A DNA stretch of 35,087 nucleotides from Alphaproteobacteria bacterium. Lineage in GTDB: Bacteria > Pseudomonadota > Alphaproteobacteria > Sphingomonadales > Emcibacteraceae. The DNA lies in assembly GCA_002401545.1 (NCBI GenBank), contig NVTJ01000012.1, forward strand, positions 1 through 35,087, read 5' to 3'. Shown piece by piece: positions 24,892-33,456 of the stretch. The translations under genes and the position numbers were made by a program. Position 1 is the first letter of the stretch. Each line of letters starts with the position of its first letter. The notes under the pieces are model-generated. The model saw only the letters and a program-made list of their open reading frames with translations, made no database searches and was not told where the DNA came from.

Positions 24892-27800
24892 ATGAAGATT
24901 GCCACACGTATCCTGATTATCTTTATAATAATTCTTGGCCTTCTCACCGCATTGGTTATTGCAATGGGCCAGTTGGCAGACAGCCGAAAGCAATCCGACG
25001 CAACAACCGCCCGGCTGTATTTATATCACGGTCTGGCGCACCAACTGCGACAAAGTTCTGATGACCTGACCAGAATGGCCCGGACCTACGTCATGACCGG
25101 AGATAATATATACAAACAATATTATAACGAAATCCGGGCGATCCGGGACGGAAAGAGGCCACGTCCAGAGAGATATCAGGGTTCTTACTGGGATTTGGTA
25201 ATAGCCAATAAACAAAAAATACCATCACGTGGCATTTCTATCTCCCTCATTGACCTGATGAAAAACGCCGGCATAACGGTTCAGGAACTGGCCGTAATGG
25301 AAAGGGCAAAAAGAAACTCCGATGATCTGAGCAAAAGGGAAAAAATTGCTTTTGCCGCTCTGAAGGGGCACTTTCCCGATGATACAGGGAAATTGACTAT
25401 TCAGGGCAATCCCGACCCGGCACTTGCCCGCGAGATTCTCCATAATGCCCAATATCACAAGGCTAAAGCGGAAATCCTGCTACCCATCAGAGAGTTTCTG
25501 GGGCTTATCAACAAACGTATTGGCATTGAAATAGCTCAAAACAAGACAGAAGAGAATTTGTATCGGACAATCACTACCCTGTTGGTGGTGACAACCATAT
25601 TATTCTCCCTGTTGGCGTTTTTCTACTTCAGGATAAAAGTCGTCAGACCGATTGTATCACTGTCGAACGTTGCTCAGCGTATTCTGTCCGGTGACTTGAA
25701 TGAACGGGCTGCTGTCAGGGGAGGAGATGAAATTGGACATCTCAACAGTGCTTTTAACAAGATGATAGAGGAGAGAATCCAGATTGAATTTGAATTAAAA
25801 AGTAATGAACAGAGTCTCCGAACAACGCTGAACTCCATCGGCGATGCGCTGATTGCCACCGATATCTACGGCAATATAATACGCATGAATCCCGTTGCCG
25901 AAAAATTATCCGGTTGGCTGGCAAGTGAAGCCGAAGGCAAACCGCTGACCGAGGTTTTCCATATCATCAATGCTACGACCAGAAAAACTGTCCGCAATCC
26001 GGTCAACAGCGTGCTGGGAGAAGGCAAGGTCATCGGCCTCGCCAACCACACCACTCTGATCGCAAAGGACGGGACAGAACATCAGATTGCTGATTCCGCA
26101 GCCCCCATACGGGATGATGATGGCGACATTACAGGTGTGGTTCTTGTCTTCCGTGATGTCACGGAAGAATACGCCATTCAGGAACAGCTCCATAAAAGTG
26201 AGGAACGTTTTAAAAGACTGTTTAATCATGCGGAGGTTTCCATCTGGAACGAAGACCTGACAGAAGTTCAGAAAACCCTGAACAAACTGCGCGAAGATGG
26301 CGTAACAGACCTTCGCCAACATCTGGAGGACAACCCGCAAACTGTCTGGGATATGACCGCCACGGTCAAGGTGGTTCAGGTCAACAAAGCAACATTAAAA
26401 CTGTTTGGGACAAAGCCCGGTGATAAATTTATCCAGAATATCGGCAAGACCTTTGGGCCAAATACAATTAAAGTTTTCACCGATATATTATGTTCTATTT
26501 GGAACCGGGAAAATATTTTTCGTTCCGAAGCAGATTTTCAAACGCTGGACGGCAGAACCATTAACACAATCATTTCTTTCCAGATACCACAAACAGATGG
26601 GGATTTTAAGACTGTTCCGGTAAGCGTCATGGATGTCACTCAGATCAAGACGGCACAGGCGGCACGAAAAGAAAGTGAAAAACGTCTGTCCCTGCATCTG
26701 GAACAATCACCGCTTGGGGTGATCTCATGGGATACAAATATGACCTGCATCCAGTGGAACCCTGCCGCTGAAAAAATCTTTGGCTATACACAGGAAGAAG
26801 CCTTGGGAAAACATGGCATAGAGCTGCTGGTTGCCAAAAAACTCAAAAGTGAAATGTCCCAATATGCCAAACAGATGATGCAACAGAGCGGAAGCACCCA
26901 TAAAATCAATGAGAATATGACAAAAGATAGCCGGACCATCATTTGTGAATGGTTCAATACCCCGTTAATAGACGAGGAGGGGATGGCCATTGGTATCACT
27001 TCCATGGTTCAGGATATTACCAAACACAAGGTGATTGAGGATGAATTGAGAAAACTGTCAAGAGCGGTGGAACAAAGCCCTGCCGCCATCCTCATTACAG
27101 ACACGGAGGGCACCATCGAATATGTCAATCCCAAATTTGAAGAATCCACCGGCTATAACGCAAAAGAAGTTATGGGCAGAACCCCCCGTTTTCTCAAGTC
27201 AGATGACACCTCGGAAGCACAATATAAAACGCTGTGGGATACCATCACCGCAGGCAAAAAATGGCGTGGCGAGTTCCCTACCAAACGAAAAGACGGCAGC
27301 ATTTTCTGGGAATTCGCCTCTATTTCCCCTATTACAGCCGAAGATGGAACAATCACTCACTTTCTGGCGATCAAGGAAGATATTACGGAACGAAAACAGC
27401 TTGAAAATCACCTGCGCCGATCACAAAAAATGGAGGCAATCGGGGAGTTGGCCGGCGGCATAGCCCATGATTTTAACAATTTACTTGGTATCATCATCGG
27501 CAACCTCGATCTCATGAAACGTAAAGTTGAGGAAGGAAGCAAGTTAGAGAAACATCTGGAGAAAGCCCAGAATGCAGCCCTTCGAGGGTCTTCGCTGACC
27601 CGCCGTCTGTTAAATTTTTCCCATCAGGCACCTGAAATTGGCCGTCCGGCGAATATAAATAATATCATCAGAAGTCTGGAAGACCTGGTCGGCAAATCCT
27701 TGACCAGAAAAATCACCCTTGAGACGGTTCTGGCCGATGGGTTGTGGACGGTCGCGCTTAATTCAGGGGATTTTGAAGATATGATGATTAATCTTTCGCT

Positions 27801-28554
27801 CAACGCCCGCGACGCCATGCCAAAGGGGGGACGGTTGATCATTAAAACCCGCAATATAGTCATTAATCACCAAATCACCAATTATGAGGGAAAGCTCGAG
27901 CCTGGCGACTATGTGGAAATTACCATAAGCGACACCGGGGTCGGCATGGCGAAAGAAATATCCGCAAAAATTTTTGACCCCTTCTTCACAACAAAAGAAA
28001 AAGATAAAGGTACCGGCCTTGGGCTGGCAATGGTATATGGCTTTATCCAGAGAACGAAAGGGCATATTTCTGTCCACTCCGAAGAGGGGGTTGGCACTAC
28101 ATTCAAAATTTTCCTGCCACGGTCACGGGATATGACAAGACGTGTGAAGCATCCTGTCACGATTAACGAAGTCATACCGGGCGGCACTGAAACCATCCTC
28201 ATCGTTGACGACGAGAAGGAGCTCACCCTGATCGCAAAGAATATTTTAGAAAACCTGGGATATACCGCAATTTGCGCTTATAATGCCGATGAGGCGCTTC
28301 AGTGCCTTGCCAACAATAAAATTGACCTCCTGTTTTCGGATATTATCATGACGGGATCGCTTAATGGTTTTGATTTCGCAGAAACAGCAACCAGAATCTA
28401 TCCGGAATTGCAAATATTATTAACCTCAGGTTTTACGGGAAATATGCAGACCACTGAAGAAACCGGAAAGTGGGAGGAAAAAATAATTGTAAAACCTTAC
28501 CGCAACGTTGATCTCGCCAACCGAATTCGGCAAACTCTGGATAAAAAGGGCTAG
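24892..28554 (+). CDS. Membrane-bound multi-PAS hybrid histidine kinase
   Basis: 1220 residues. Order: membrane helix (about 7-27), a sensory region of about 195 residues, second helix (225-245), HAMP (246-298), four PAS domains (about 304-425, 434-585, 593-715, 718-842), HisKA with the phosphorylated His859 in GGIAHDFNN, HATPase (NARDAM near 970, DTGVGM near 1014, TGLGLAM), and a C-terminal receiver (from about 1099) with Asp1150 in LLFSDIIM. The second PAS has the SIWNEDLTEV opening with a helical insert seen in a known PAS subclass. The sensory region is helical, with LAHQLRQSSDDLTRMARTYVMTGD, so a small-molecule or redox cue is possible but unknown. The REC-EAL gene starts 3 bp after the stop and is the likely phosphorelay partner. 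AGAGGT precedes the ATG. Confidence 0.95.
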   Translation: MKIATRILIIFIIILGLLTALVIAMGQLADSRKQSDATTARLYLYHGLAHQLRQSSDDLTRMARTYVMTGDNIYKQYYNEIRAIRDGKRPRPERYQGSYWDLVIANKQKIPSRGISISLIDLMKNAGITVQELAVMERAKRNSDDLSKREKIAFAALKGHFPDDTGKLTIQGNPDPALAREILHNAQYHKAKAEILLPIREFLGLINKRIGIEIAQNKTEENLYRTITTLLVVTTILFSLLAFFYFRIKVVRPIVSLSNVAQRILSGDLNERAAVRGGDEIGHLNSAFNKMIEERIQIEFELKSNEQSLRTTLNSIGDALIATDIYGNIIRMNPVAEKLSGWLASEAEGKPLTEVFHIINATTRKTVRNPVNSVLGEGKVIGLANHTTLIAKDGTEHQIADSAAPIRDDDGDITGVVLVFRDVTEEYAIQEQLHKSEERFKRLFNHAEVSIWNEDLTEVQKTLNKLREDGVTDLRQHLEDNPQTVWDMTATVKVVQVNKATLKLFGTKPGDKFIQNIGKTFGPNTIKVFTDILCSIWNRENIFRSEADFQTLDGRTINTIISFQIPQTDGDFKTVPVSVMDVTQIKTAQAARKESEKRLSLHLEQSPLGVISWDTNMTCIQWNPAAEKIFGYTQEEALGKHGIELLVAKKLKSEMSQYAKQMMQQSGSTHKINENMTKDSRTIICEWFNTPLIDEEGMAIGITSMVQDITKHKVIEDELRKLSRAVEQSPAAILITDTEGTIEYVNPKFEESTGYNAKEVMGRTPRFLKSDDTSEAQYKTLWDTITAGKKWRGEFPTKRKDGSIFWEFASISPITAEDGTITHFLAIKEDITERKQLENHLRRSQKMEAIGELAGGIAHDFNNLLGIIIGNLDLMKRKVEEGSKLEKHLEKAQNAALRGSSLTRRLLNFSHQAPEIGRPANINNIIRSLEDLVGKSLTRKITLETVLADGLWTVALNSGDFEDMMINLSLNARDAMPKGGRLIIKTRNIVINHQITNYEGKLEPGDYVEITISDTGVGMAKEISAKIFDPFFTTKEKDKGTGLGLAMVYGFIQRTKGHISVHSEEGVGTTFKIFLPRSRDMTRRVKHPVTINEVIPGGTETILIVDDEKELTLIAKNILENLGYTAICAYNADEALQCLANNKIDLLFSDIIMTGSLNGFDFAETATRIYPELQILLTSGFTGNMQTTEETGKWEEKIIVKPYRNVDLANRIRQTLDKKG

Positions 28555-28557
28555 GCA

Positions 28558-29745
28558 ATGAATGGCATAAAACTCCTTGTTGTTGACGATGAGACTGATT
28601 TCGCGGCATTTGTAGCAGAGGTGGCTGAGGAAATGAACTTTGAAGTCCTGTCCACAGACAATCCGGCAGAATTTTCCACACTCTACAGTGCTGATATTAA
28701 TATAATTGTGCTTGATTTATTCATGCCGGCCACTGATGGCATTGAATTGCTCCGTTTCCTCTATAAAAACAAGAGCAAGGCTTCCATTGTATTTATGAGC
28801 GGCAAGGATAAAAGCGTACTTCGTTCGGCAAAAAAACTTGCCCAGGAACAGAAGATGACCGTGCTCGGGATACTGCAGAAACCATTCCGGGCAGAAGAAC
28901 TTGAAAAACTTCTCCTGAGCTATGTTCAACATTCCCATATCCAGAATTATGACATGAATGAATTTCCCTCACTGGAGGAATTGCGGCAAGCGCTGGAAAA
29001 TAAGGATATGTTTCTGGTTTATCAGCCACAGATCAACCTCGTCAGCCGCAAGGTTATCGGCGTCGAAGCCCTCATCAGATGGAAGCATCCCGTCGGCGGG
29101 GAGGTGCCAGCCAGTTATTTTATTCCCTTTGCCGAAGAGAATGATCTGATAAATGACATCACTTCATTTACGACTAAAACTGCCATCAGACAGATGTGCA
29201 TATGGGACAACAATGGCTTTGACCTGCAAATGTCCATAAATTTCTCTCCTAAAGTACTCGATAATCTTGACCTGCCCGAGAAACTGGCCGCTTACGTCAT
29301 TGAAATGGGGGCTGACATATCCAAAATCACCATAGAGGTTACGGAAACAGCCCTGATGTCAGACGTCACCCGTTATATGGATATACTTGCCCGCCTGCGC
29401 ATGAAGGGTTTCCATCTTGCTGTTGATGACTTTGGCACCGGCCATTCCTCGCTCCAGCAGCTTGTCCGTGCGCCTTTCTCTGAGCTTAAAATTGATCAGA
29501 TGTTTGTCCGGAACATGGACAGGGACCAGGAATGCCGGACTATTGTGGAAATTTCAATCCTGCTGGCCCATAAACTTGGAATGCATGTGGTTGCCGAGGG
29601 AATTGAAAATGAAAATATCTGGAATATTCTTCGTGATCTGGGCTGCGATGAAGGACAGGGATATTGGATGAGCAAACCCATGACTGCCACGGGAATCGAC
29701 CGCTGGATGACAAAATGGTCTTCCCAACAAGCCCGATTCCAGTAA
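28558..29745 (+). CDS. REC-EAL response regulator, c-di-GMP phosphodiesterase
   Basis: 395 residues: an N-terminal receiver (1-120) with acidic pocket VVDDE, phospho-acceptor Asp53 in VLDLFMP and Lys108-Pro109, joined to an EAL domain (about 137-390). The catalytic set is complete: E170-A-L in GVEALIRWKHP, Asn228 in INFSP, Glu260/Glu263 in EVTETAL, Asp290-Asp291 in VDDFGTGHSS, Lys311 in ELKIDQMF, Glu347 in VVAEGIE and Gln367 in DEGQGYW. It should hydrolyse c-di-GMP to pGpG, under control of phosphorylation. AAAGGG overlaps the end of the kinase gene, whose stop is 3 bp upstream, so the two are co-translated and should form one two-component system. Confidence 0.95.
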   Translation: MNGIKLLVVDDETDFAAFVAEVAEEMNFEVLSTDNPAEFSTLYSADINIIVLDLFMPATDGIELLRFLYKNKSKASIVFMSGKDKSVLRSAKKLAQEQKMTVLGILQKPFRAEELEKLLLSYVQHSHIQNYDMNEFPSLEELRQALENKDMFLVYQPQINLVSRKVIGVEALIRWKHPVGGEVPASYFIPFAEENDLINDITSFTTKTAIRQMCIWDNNGFDLQMSINFSPKVLDNLDLPEKLAAYVIEMGADISKITIEVTETALMSDVTRYMDILARLRMKGFHLAVDDFGTGHSSLQQLVRAPFSELKIDQMFVRNMDRDQECRTIVEISILLAHKLGMHVVAEGIENENIWNILRDLGCDEGQGYWMSKPMTATGIDRWMTKWSSQQARFQ

Positions 29746-29808
29746 CAATTTCAAAATATTAGATTGATTTTTTATGACATCTAACATAAAAGCATATATT
29801 GAGTTACG

Positions 29809-29986
29809 TTGATTCTCCTTTTTGAGGATATAAAATAGAATTCCACGCAGAGCCTCTTTGAGGTTTTGGACCGTTAAAATGGTTCTTCCTGTCTGTTTCT
29901 AGAGCTTCAATGACTGGACTTATACGAACTCTTGAACGCCCCGCATAAAAGGGAAATATTATATACAGACACTAAGGAAGCTAAAA
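29809..29986 (+). promoter_or_regulatory. Promoter and long leader of the cold-shock gene
   Basis: TTGATT (29809-29814), a 16-bp spacer and TAAAAT (29831-29836) form a likely promoter; transcription from about 29843 gives a leader of roughly 144 nt. The leader begins with a hairpin AGCCTC-TTT-GAGGTT (29851-29865) and ends with AAGGA (29974-29978) before the ATG. Long structured leaders are a known site of cold control in csp mRNAs. Confidence 0.6.
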
Positions 29987-30193
29987 ATGGCTACTGGCAC
30001 AGTTAAATGGTTTAACACAAACAAAGGATATGGCTTTATCGCTCCTGATAATGGCGGCAAAGATGTATTCGTACATATTACTGAACTGGAGAAATCCGGC
30101 ATTCGTCAATTGGACGATGGACAAAAAATCAGCTACGAAGTAGCAGAAAACAGAGGCAAAGAAGCAGCCGCCAGCATTCAGCTGATCGACTGA
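29987..30193 (+). CDS. Cold-shock domain protein (CspA family)
   Basis: The 68-residue single cold-shock domain is a small OB-fold protein that binds single-stranded RNA and DNA and melts RNA structure. MATGTVKWFNTNKGYGFIAPD opens the domain; RNP1 is K13-GYGF-I18 and RNP2 is V27-FVH-I31. The end EAAASIQLID is typical of alphaproteobacterial members, as is the Asn at position 12 in place of Glu. AAGGA lies 8 nt before the start. It is a single-gene unit with a long leader upstream and a strong terminator downstream. Several csp copies per genome are usual, so cold induction of this one is inferred only from the leader. Confidence 0.97.
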   Translation: MATGTVKWFNTNKGYGFIAPDNGGKDVFVHITELEKSGIRQLDDGQKISYEVAENRGKEAAASIQLID

Positions 30194-30245
30194 AGACCCA
30201 CCGGGGTCATCTCTTAATCTATATAAAGAGACGTCTATTTTAAGG

Positions 30246-30285
30246 ACGCGCTACAGGTGAATCTGTGGCGCGTTTGCTTTTGTTT
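30246..30285 (+). terminator. Rho-independent terminator of the cold-shock gene
   Basis: ACGCGCTACAG (30246-30256) pairs with CTGTGGCGCGT (30263-30273), 11 pairs with one G-T wobble, loop GTGAAT, followed by a T-rich tract. A shorter GACCC/GGGTC hairpin lies just after the stop codon. Confidence 0.88.
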
Positions 30286-30401
30286 GTTCACGTAAACTCA
30301 CCTTATTCAACCATATTGCAAAACCATTATCACAACTTAACCTTTTATTAAATTCTATTAACTATCCTGCAGGTAGTATTTATTTGGCGAAAGATTAAGG
30401 C

Positions 30402-30767
30402 ATGACGACATTATATTCTGATATTGGAGGGGCGCCTGCTGTTAATGCGGCAGTTGACTTGTTTTACGATAAGATTTCCGGCGAATCCACCCTGGACCCC
30501 TTTTTTGTGGATATGGATAAAATCAGGCAAAGAGGTAAGATGAAAAAATTTCTGACTTTGCTGATGACGGGTCAGACTGAAAATTCATCTGACTATATGC
30601 GCCGTTCTCATTCTCACCTCATGGAAAAGGGCCTGAACGACAGTCATTTTGATACGGTCGGACAGTTGTTAAAAGAAACGCTGGAAGAATTAAATATACC
30701 GGGAAATTTTATCGCCCAAATCCTGGGGGCCGTTGAAGGGCTTCGTGATCCGGTTTTAAATCGATAA
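30402..30767 (+). CDS. Group 1 truncated hemoglobin
   Basis: A 121-residue 2-over-2 globin. It opens with TLYSDIGGAPAVNAAVDLFYDKI, the TrHb1 pattern, with Tyr22 at the B10 distal position. FLTLLMTG leads to the F helix, where His70 in RRSHSHL is the expected proximal haem ligand (H..L spacing), and LNDSHFDTVGQLL follows. The TGQTENSSDY stretch replaces the more common GGP..Y. Proteins of this group bind O2 and NO, and many detoxify NO. It is soluble and cytosolic. The start is set by the family opening; AAGG lies too close, so GAAAGA 8 nt upstream is the probable ribosome site. It is a single gene between two hairpins. Confidence 0.9.
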   Translation: MTTLYSDIGGAPAVNAAVDLFYDKISGESTLDPFFVDMDKIRQRGKMKKFLTLLMTGQTENSSDYMRRSHSHLMEKGLNDSHFDTVGQLLKETLEELNIPGNFIAQILGAVEGLRDPVLNR

Positions 30768-30826
30768 ATAGACCTGCCGCCATTATTGTATAAAGTCTGT
30801 GGACAAAAAATATCCTGAAAATACCT

Positions 30827-30855
30827 GCCCCCTTATCTCCCGGAAACAAGGGGGC
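30827..30855 (+). terminator. Perfect inverted repeat after the hemoglobin gene
   Basis: GCCCCCTT (30827-30834) and AAGGGGGC (30848-30855) are exact complements around a 13-nt loop, 60 bp after the globin stop. There is no T-tract, so this may be a terminator or a transcript-end stem. Confidence 0.5.
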
Positions 30856-30891
30856 GACCCTTACCTTGAATAAAATTCCCCTAACCCCCAA

Positions 30892-30921
30892 TTGACATCA
30901 AACAGGTCGCAACGATATTAA
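30892..30921 (+). promoter_or_regulatory. Candidate promoter of the lectin-like gene
   Basis: A perfect TTGACA (30892-30897) is followed after 18 bp by TATTAA (30916-30921, 4/6). Transcription would start near 30928, about 80 nt before the start codon. The rest of 30768-31006 shows only the inverted repeat above. Confidence 0.4.
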
Positions 30922-31006
30922 TTTCATATTAAGGCAATGTTGGTAATAATATTGAAAAAATATAAATCAGTTATATGATACGGATAAATGCAATGAAAGA
31001 AAATCC

Positions 31007-31573
31007 ATGATTATGGCTAAAAAAAAACTGATCGGCAGCCTGTTTCTCATTCTATTGTCAACGGTGCTCTCCCTGGCAGAGGTCGGACGAAAAACGCCCA
31101 ACCTTGAGGGTACAATCAGTGCGGGTCCTTATTATAACCCGGCATCAAAAAGTTATTTTGAATTATTCAGAATGCAACGTCTGCCCGGAATGCAAACCAG
31201 ATGGTGGGGGGCGCAACTGCTCGCCGAAGAAAAAATTTTCAACAATACCCGGGGCCGACTTGCCATCGTGCGGGATTTGGATACCCATCAATTTATTTTA
31301 CGAAACTTTCTGGGCAAAAATTACTGGATAGGATTACAGTATTTTTGCAATTCCAGAGCCTTGAAATGGGTTGATGGTACGGATGCGGCACAATCAAAGT
31401 TTTCTGCCTGGGACAGCCAGTGGTCCAACACCGATATCCGTTGTGCGAATATGAATTATATGCCTGTCCACTATACGACAGCAACTATAACACAAGGCTT
31501 AAGATGGCGGGCATCCGGACCCAACAAAGGCTATCCAATGTATCTTGTTGAATATCCCACAGGCAAAGAATGA
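31007..31573 (+). CDS. Secreted C-type-lectin-like domain protein
   Basis: 188 residues. A signal peptide (1-24, cleavage after LSLA) is followed by one domain with the order of a C-type lectin fold: YFELFRM (50-56), WWGAQLLAEEK as the first helix, TRGRLAIVRDLDTHQFI as the second, WIGL (107-110, the fold's signature), KWVDGTD (120-126), W135 and W139, and a closing strand MYLVEYP (178-184) in place of the animal YICE. Two cysteines (114 and 146) could pair. The EPN/QPD sugar-binding triplets of animal lectins are not seen, so ligand type is open. It is probably periplasmic or exported. Starts at 31007 and 31013 are both possible; AAAGA upstream is weak. RarD converges, 8 bp away. Confidence 0.75.
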   Translation: MIMAKKKLIGSLFLILLSTVLSLAEVGRKTPNLEGTISAGPYYNPASKSYFELFRMQRLPGMQTRWWGAQLLAEEKIFNNTRGRLAIVRDLDTHQFILRNFLGKNYWIGLQYFCNSRALKWVDGTDAAQSKFSAWDSQWSNTDIRCANMNYMPVHYTTATITQGLRWRASGPNKGYPMYLVEYPTGKE

Positions 31574-31581
31574 CACCGATA

Positions 31582-32487
31582 TTACTTTATAATCTTTTGC
31601 CCAAATGACAAGAAACTGCTCAGGGAATAGATCACAAGAGCCCCCCAGATGAAGCCGAAAGCAACCATATGGGTCGTGGTGAAGGCCTCTTTCCACAAAA
31701 AAACGGCAAGCAACAGGCTTATGGACGGCGCGATATACTGCAATAACCCTATGGTTGAAAGTGGTAATCTTCTCGCCGCCGATGTGAATAAAACCAATGG
31801 GACAGTGGTTACGACACCGCTAAACACAAGCATGAATAAAGTATAACTGTCATGATCAATAACTTCAGCTGAGGCAAATACATTCAGATAAATCAGATAC
31901 AAAACAGCAACCGGCAGCAGGATGAGCATCTCAATCCACAGGCCCACAATCGCACCGATCAGGATTTTTTTCCTGGTTAGGCCATACAGGGCAAAACTTG
32001 TCGCCAGATACAGGGCTATCCAGGGAAACTCCCCGCCTTCAATGATCATGTAAAACACCCCGATAGTCGCCAGACAAACGGATAACAATTTGATTCTGCC
32101 CAATCTTTCTCCCAACACAAGCATACCAAGTGCAACATTCATCAAGGGATTGATGAAATAGCCGAGAGCCGCCTGCAGCACATTATCATTGGCTACGGCC
32201 CAGATATAGACCAGCCAGTTGGAGCTGAGCAAAATTGCTGAAAACAGGAGCATTAACAGCAATTTCCTATTTGTAAAAACCTGCCGGATTTCCTGTATAA
32301 ACTGGGGAAGACTGCGTCTGAAAAACAGTAGAAAGATCAGGAATACAAATGACCAGATCATCCGGTACCCAAGGAATTCCATTGCCTTTACATGGGATAA
32401 TTCCTTAAAGTAGATTGGCAGCAACCCCCAAATTATGAAGGCCCCCAGGCCGTAAGCTACGCCTGCTGTATTATTTTTTTCAAGCAT
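31582..32487 (-). CDS. rarD: RarD, EamA-family transporter
   Basis: A 301-residue inner-membrane protein of the drug/metabolite transporter superfamily with ten predicted helices. RarD marks: AGVAYGLGAFIIWGLLPIYFK at the first helix, FLGYRMIWSFVFL, SSNWLVYIWAVAN, QAALGYFINPLMNVALGMLVLGERL, and LPLSTIGLLQYIAPSISLLLAVFLWKE. The family name comes from a chloramphenicol-sensitivity gene; the physiological substrate is unknown, and export of amino acids or other metabolites is typical of EamA relatives. The ATG at 32487 (MLEKNNTAG) has GAAG about 8 nt upstream and fits the family; the longer frame from 32523 is rejected. It is divergent from the orphan gene at 32696. Confidence 0.9.
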   Translation of the reverse strand: MLEKNNTAGVAYGLGAFIIWGLLPIYFKELSHVKAMEFLGYRMIWSFVFLIFLLFFRRSLPQFIQEIRQVFTNRKLLLMLLFSAILLSSNWLVYIWAVANDNVLQAALGYFINPLMNVALGMLVLGERLGRIKLLSVCLATIGVFYMIIEGGEFPWIALYLATSFALYGLTRKKILIGAIVGLWIEMLILLPVAVLYLIYLNVFASAEVIDHDSYTLFMLVFSGVVTTVPLVLFTSAARRLPLSTIGLLQYIAPSISLLLAVFLWKEAFTTTHMVAFGFIWGALVIYSLSSFLSFGQKIIK

Positions 32488-32695
32488 GATTACTTCACAG
32501 TTATAAAAAAGACTTCCAGCCACTGGTATCGGATTATCAATGAAAAATCAACGATGTCGTAATGGTTATCTTTTCATTGCCCCGAAAGTCGATATTTACC
32601 TGAAAAAATTGAAAATAAAAAAATCTTTAACTTTTTCCTCCTATATATTATTATTGCTAGGTGTGAATGATCCAAATTGAGGTTTTCCAAACAAT

Positions 32696-33439
32696 ATGAG
32701 ATTGGGCCTATTTACAATATCCATAGTTTTATCCGGGATTTTTATTCCCGTTTATCAAGCCAGTTCCGGAATTATAAAATCAACTGACGGGCTGAAAACC
32801 AACTATGAAATACATCATAGAATTATTATCTATAACAGCCTGTCAAGCTACCGGAATATCAATGATAAAATGCCGGGGAACGAACAGAATATTATAAACG
32901 TTCCCTATGGGGCCGACAATTTTTTTGTGGGCAAGGATATAGAATCAAGATATTTACCGGAAACCAAAGACACGAAACCAAGCCGGTTTCCCATCAGTAT
33001 TTCAAACCTTAACGGAATTTACGCCAACAGCCTGTCAACAGACCTGCTTCTTGGACATGACCACGAGAACCACTATCAGGAATTACAGGTTGGCTCCTTT
33101 CTGGACAATTTCAAAAATGAACCCCTGCTGCAAACCATATATTTCTCATCAAAAGACCTGATGTTCAGTTACAGGAGAAAAGTTGCGAATATCCTGCAGC
33201 TTGGATTTGATATGGATGCTAAAGATTATAAAATATCCGGCCGTTCCGGAGAAAAAATGTCGTGGAAAAATAACCCGAATGATAAGGAAAGGTCAAGAAA
33301 AGAACATCTCCTGAAACAGAAATCCGGCAGCTTTTCCATGATGGTTTCAGAATCATATGAAACTATTTTCCTGGTTATCTTAACAATATTCGGAGCTATA
33401 TATATGAGTTTTCGCTATATTCTGAATAAATATATCTGA
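32696..33439 (+). CDS. Unrecognised envelope protein, signal peptide and C-terminal membrane anchor
   Basis: I do not recognise this 247-residue protein. It has an N-terminal hydrophobic signal (residues 1-23), a polar middle part rich in Asn, Lys, Ser and Asp with no repeats and no cysteine, and a single hydrophobic helix near the end (about 223-240, IFLVILTIFGAIYM) followed by a short basic tail (FRYILNKYI). That layout gives a periplasmic domain held by a C-terminal anchor; it also resembles, loosely, tripartite sorting tails, but no PEP-type motif is present. Coding sequence and flanks are AT-rich compared with neighbours, suggesting transfer or a fast-evolving gene. GAGG about 11 nt upstream is the only ribosome site. 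No functional partner is evident. Confidence 0.7.
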   Translation: MRLGLFTISIVLSGIFIPVYQASSGIIKSTDGLKTNYEIHHRIIIYNSLSSYRNINDKMPGNEQNIINVPYGADNFFVGKDIESRYLPETKDTKPSRFPISISNLNGIYANSLSTDLLLGHDHENHYQELQVGSFLDNFKNEPLLQTIYFSSKDLMFSYRRKVANILQLGFDMDAKDYKISGRSGEKMSWKNNPNDKERSRKEHLLKQKSGSFSMMVSESYETIFLVILTIFGAIYMSFRYILNKYI

Positions 33440-33456
33440 CAAAGGAACAGAATTTC

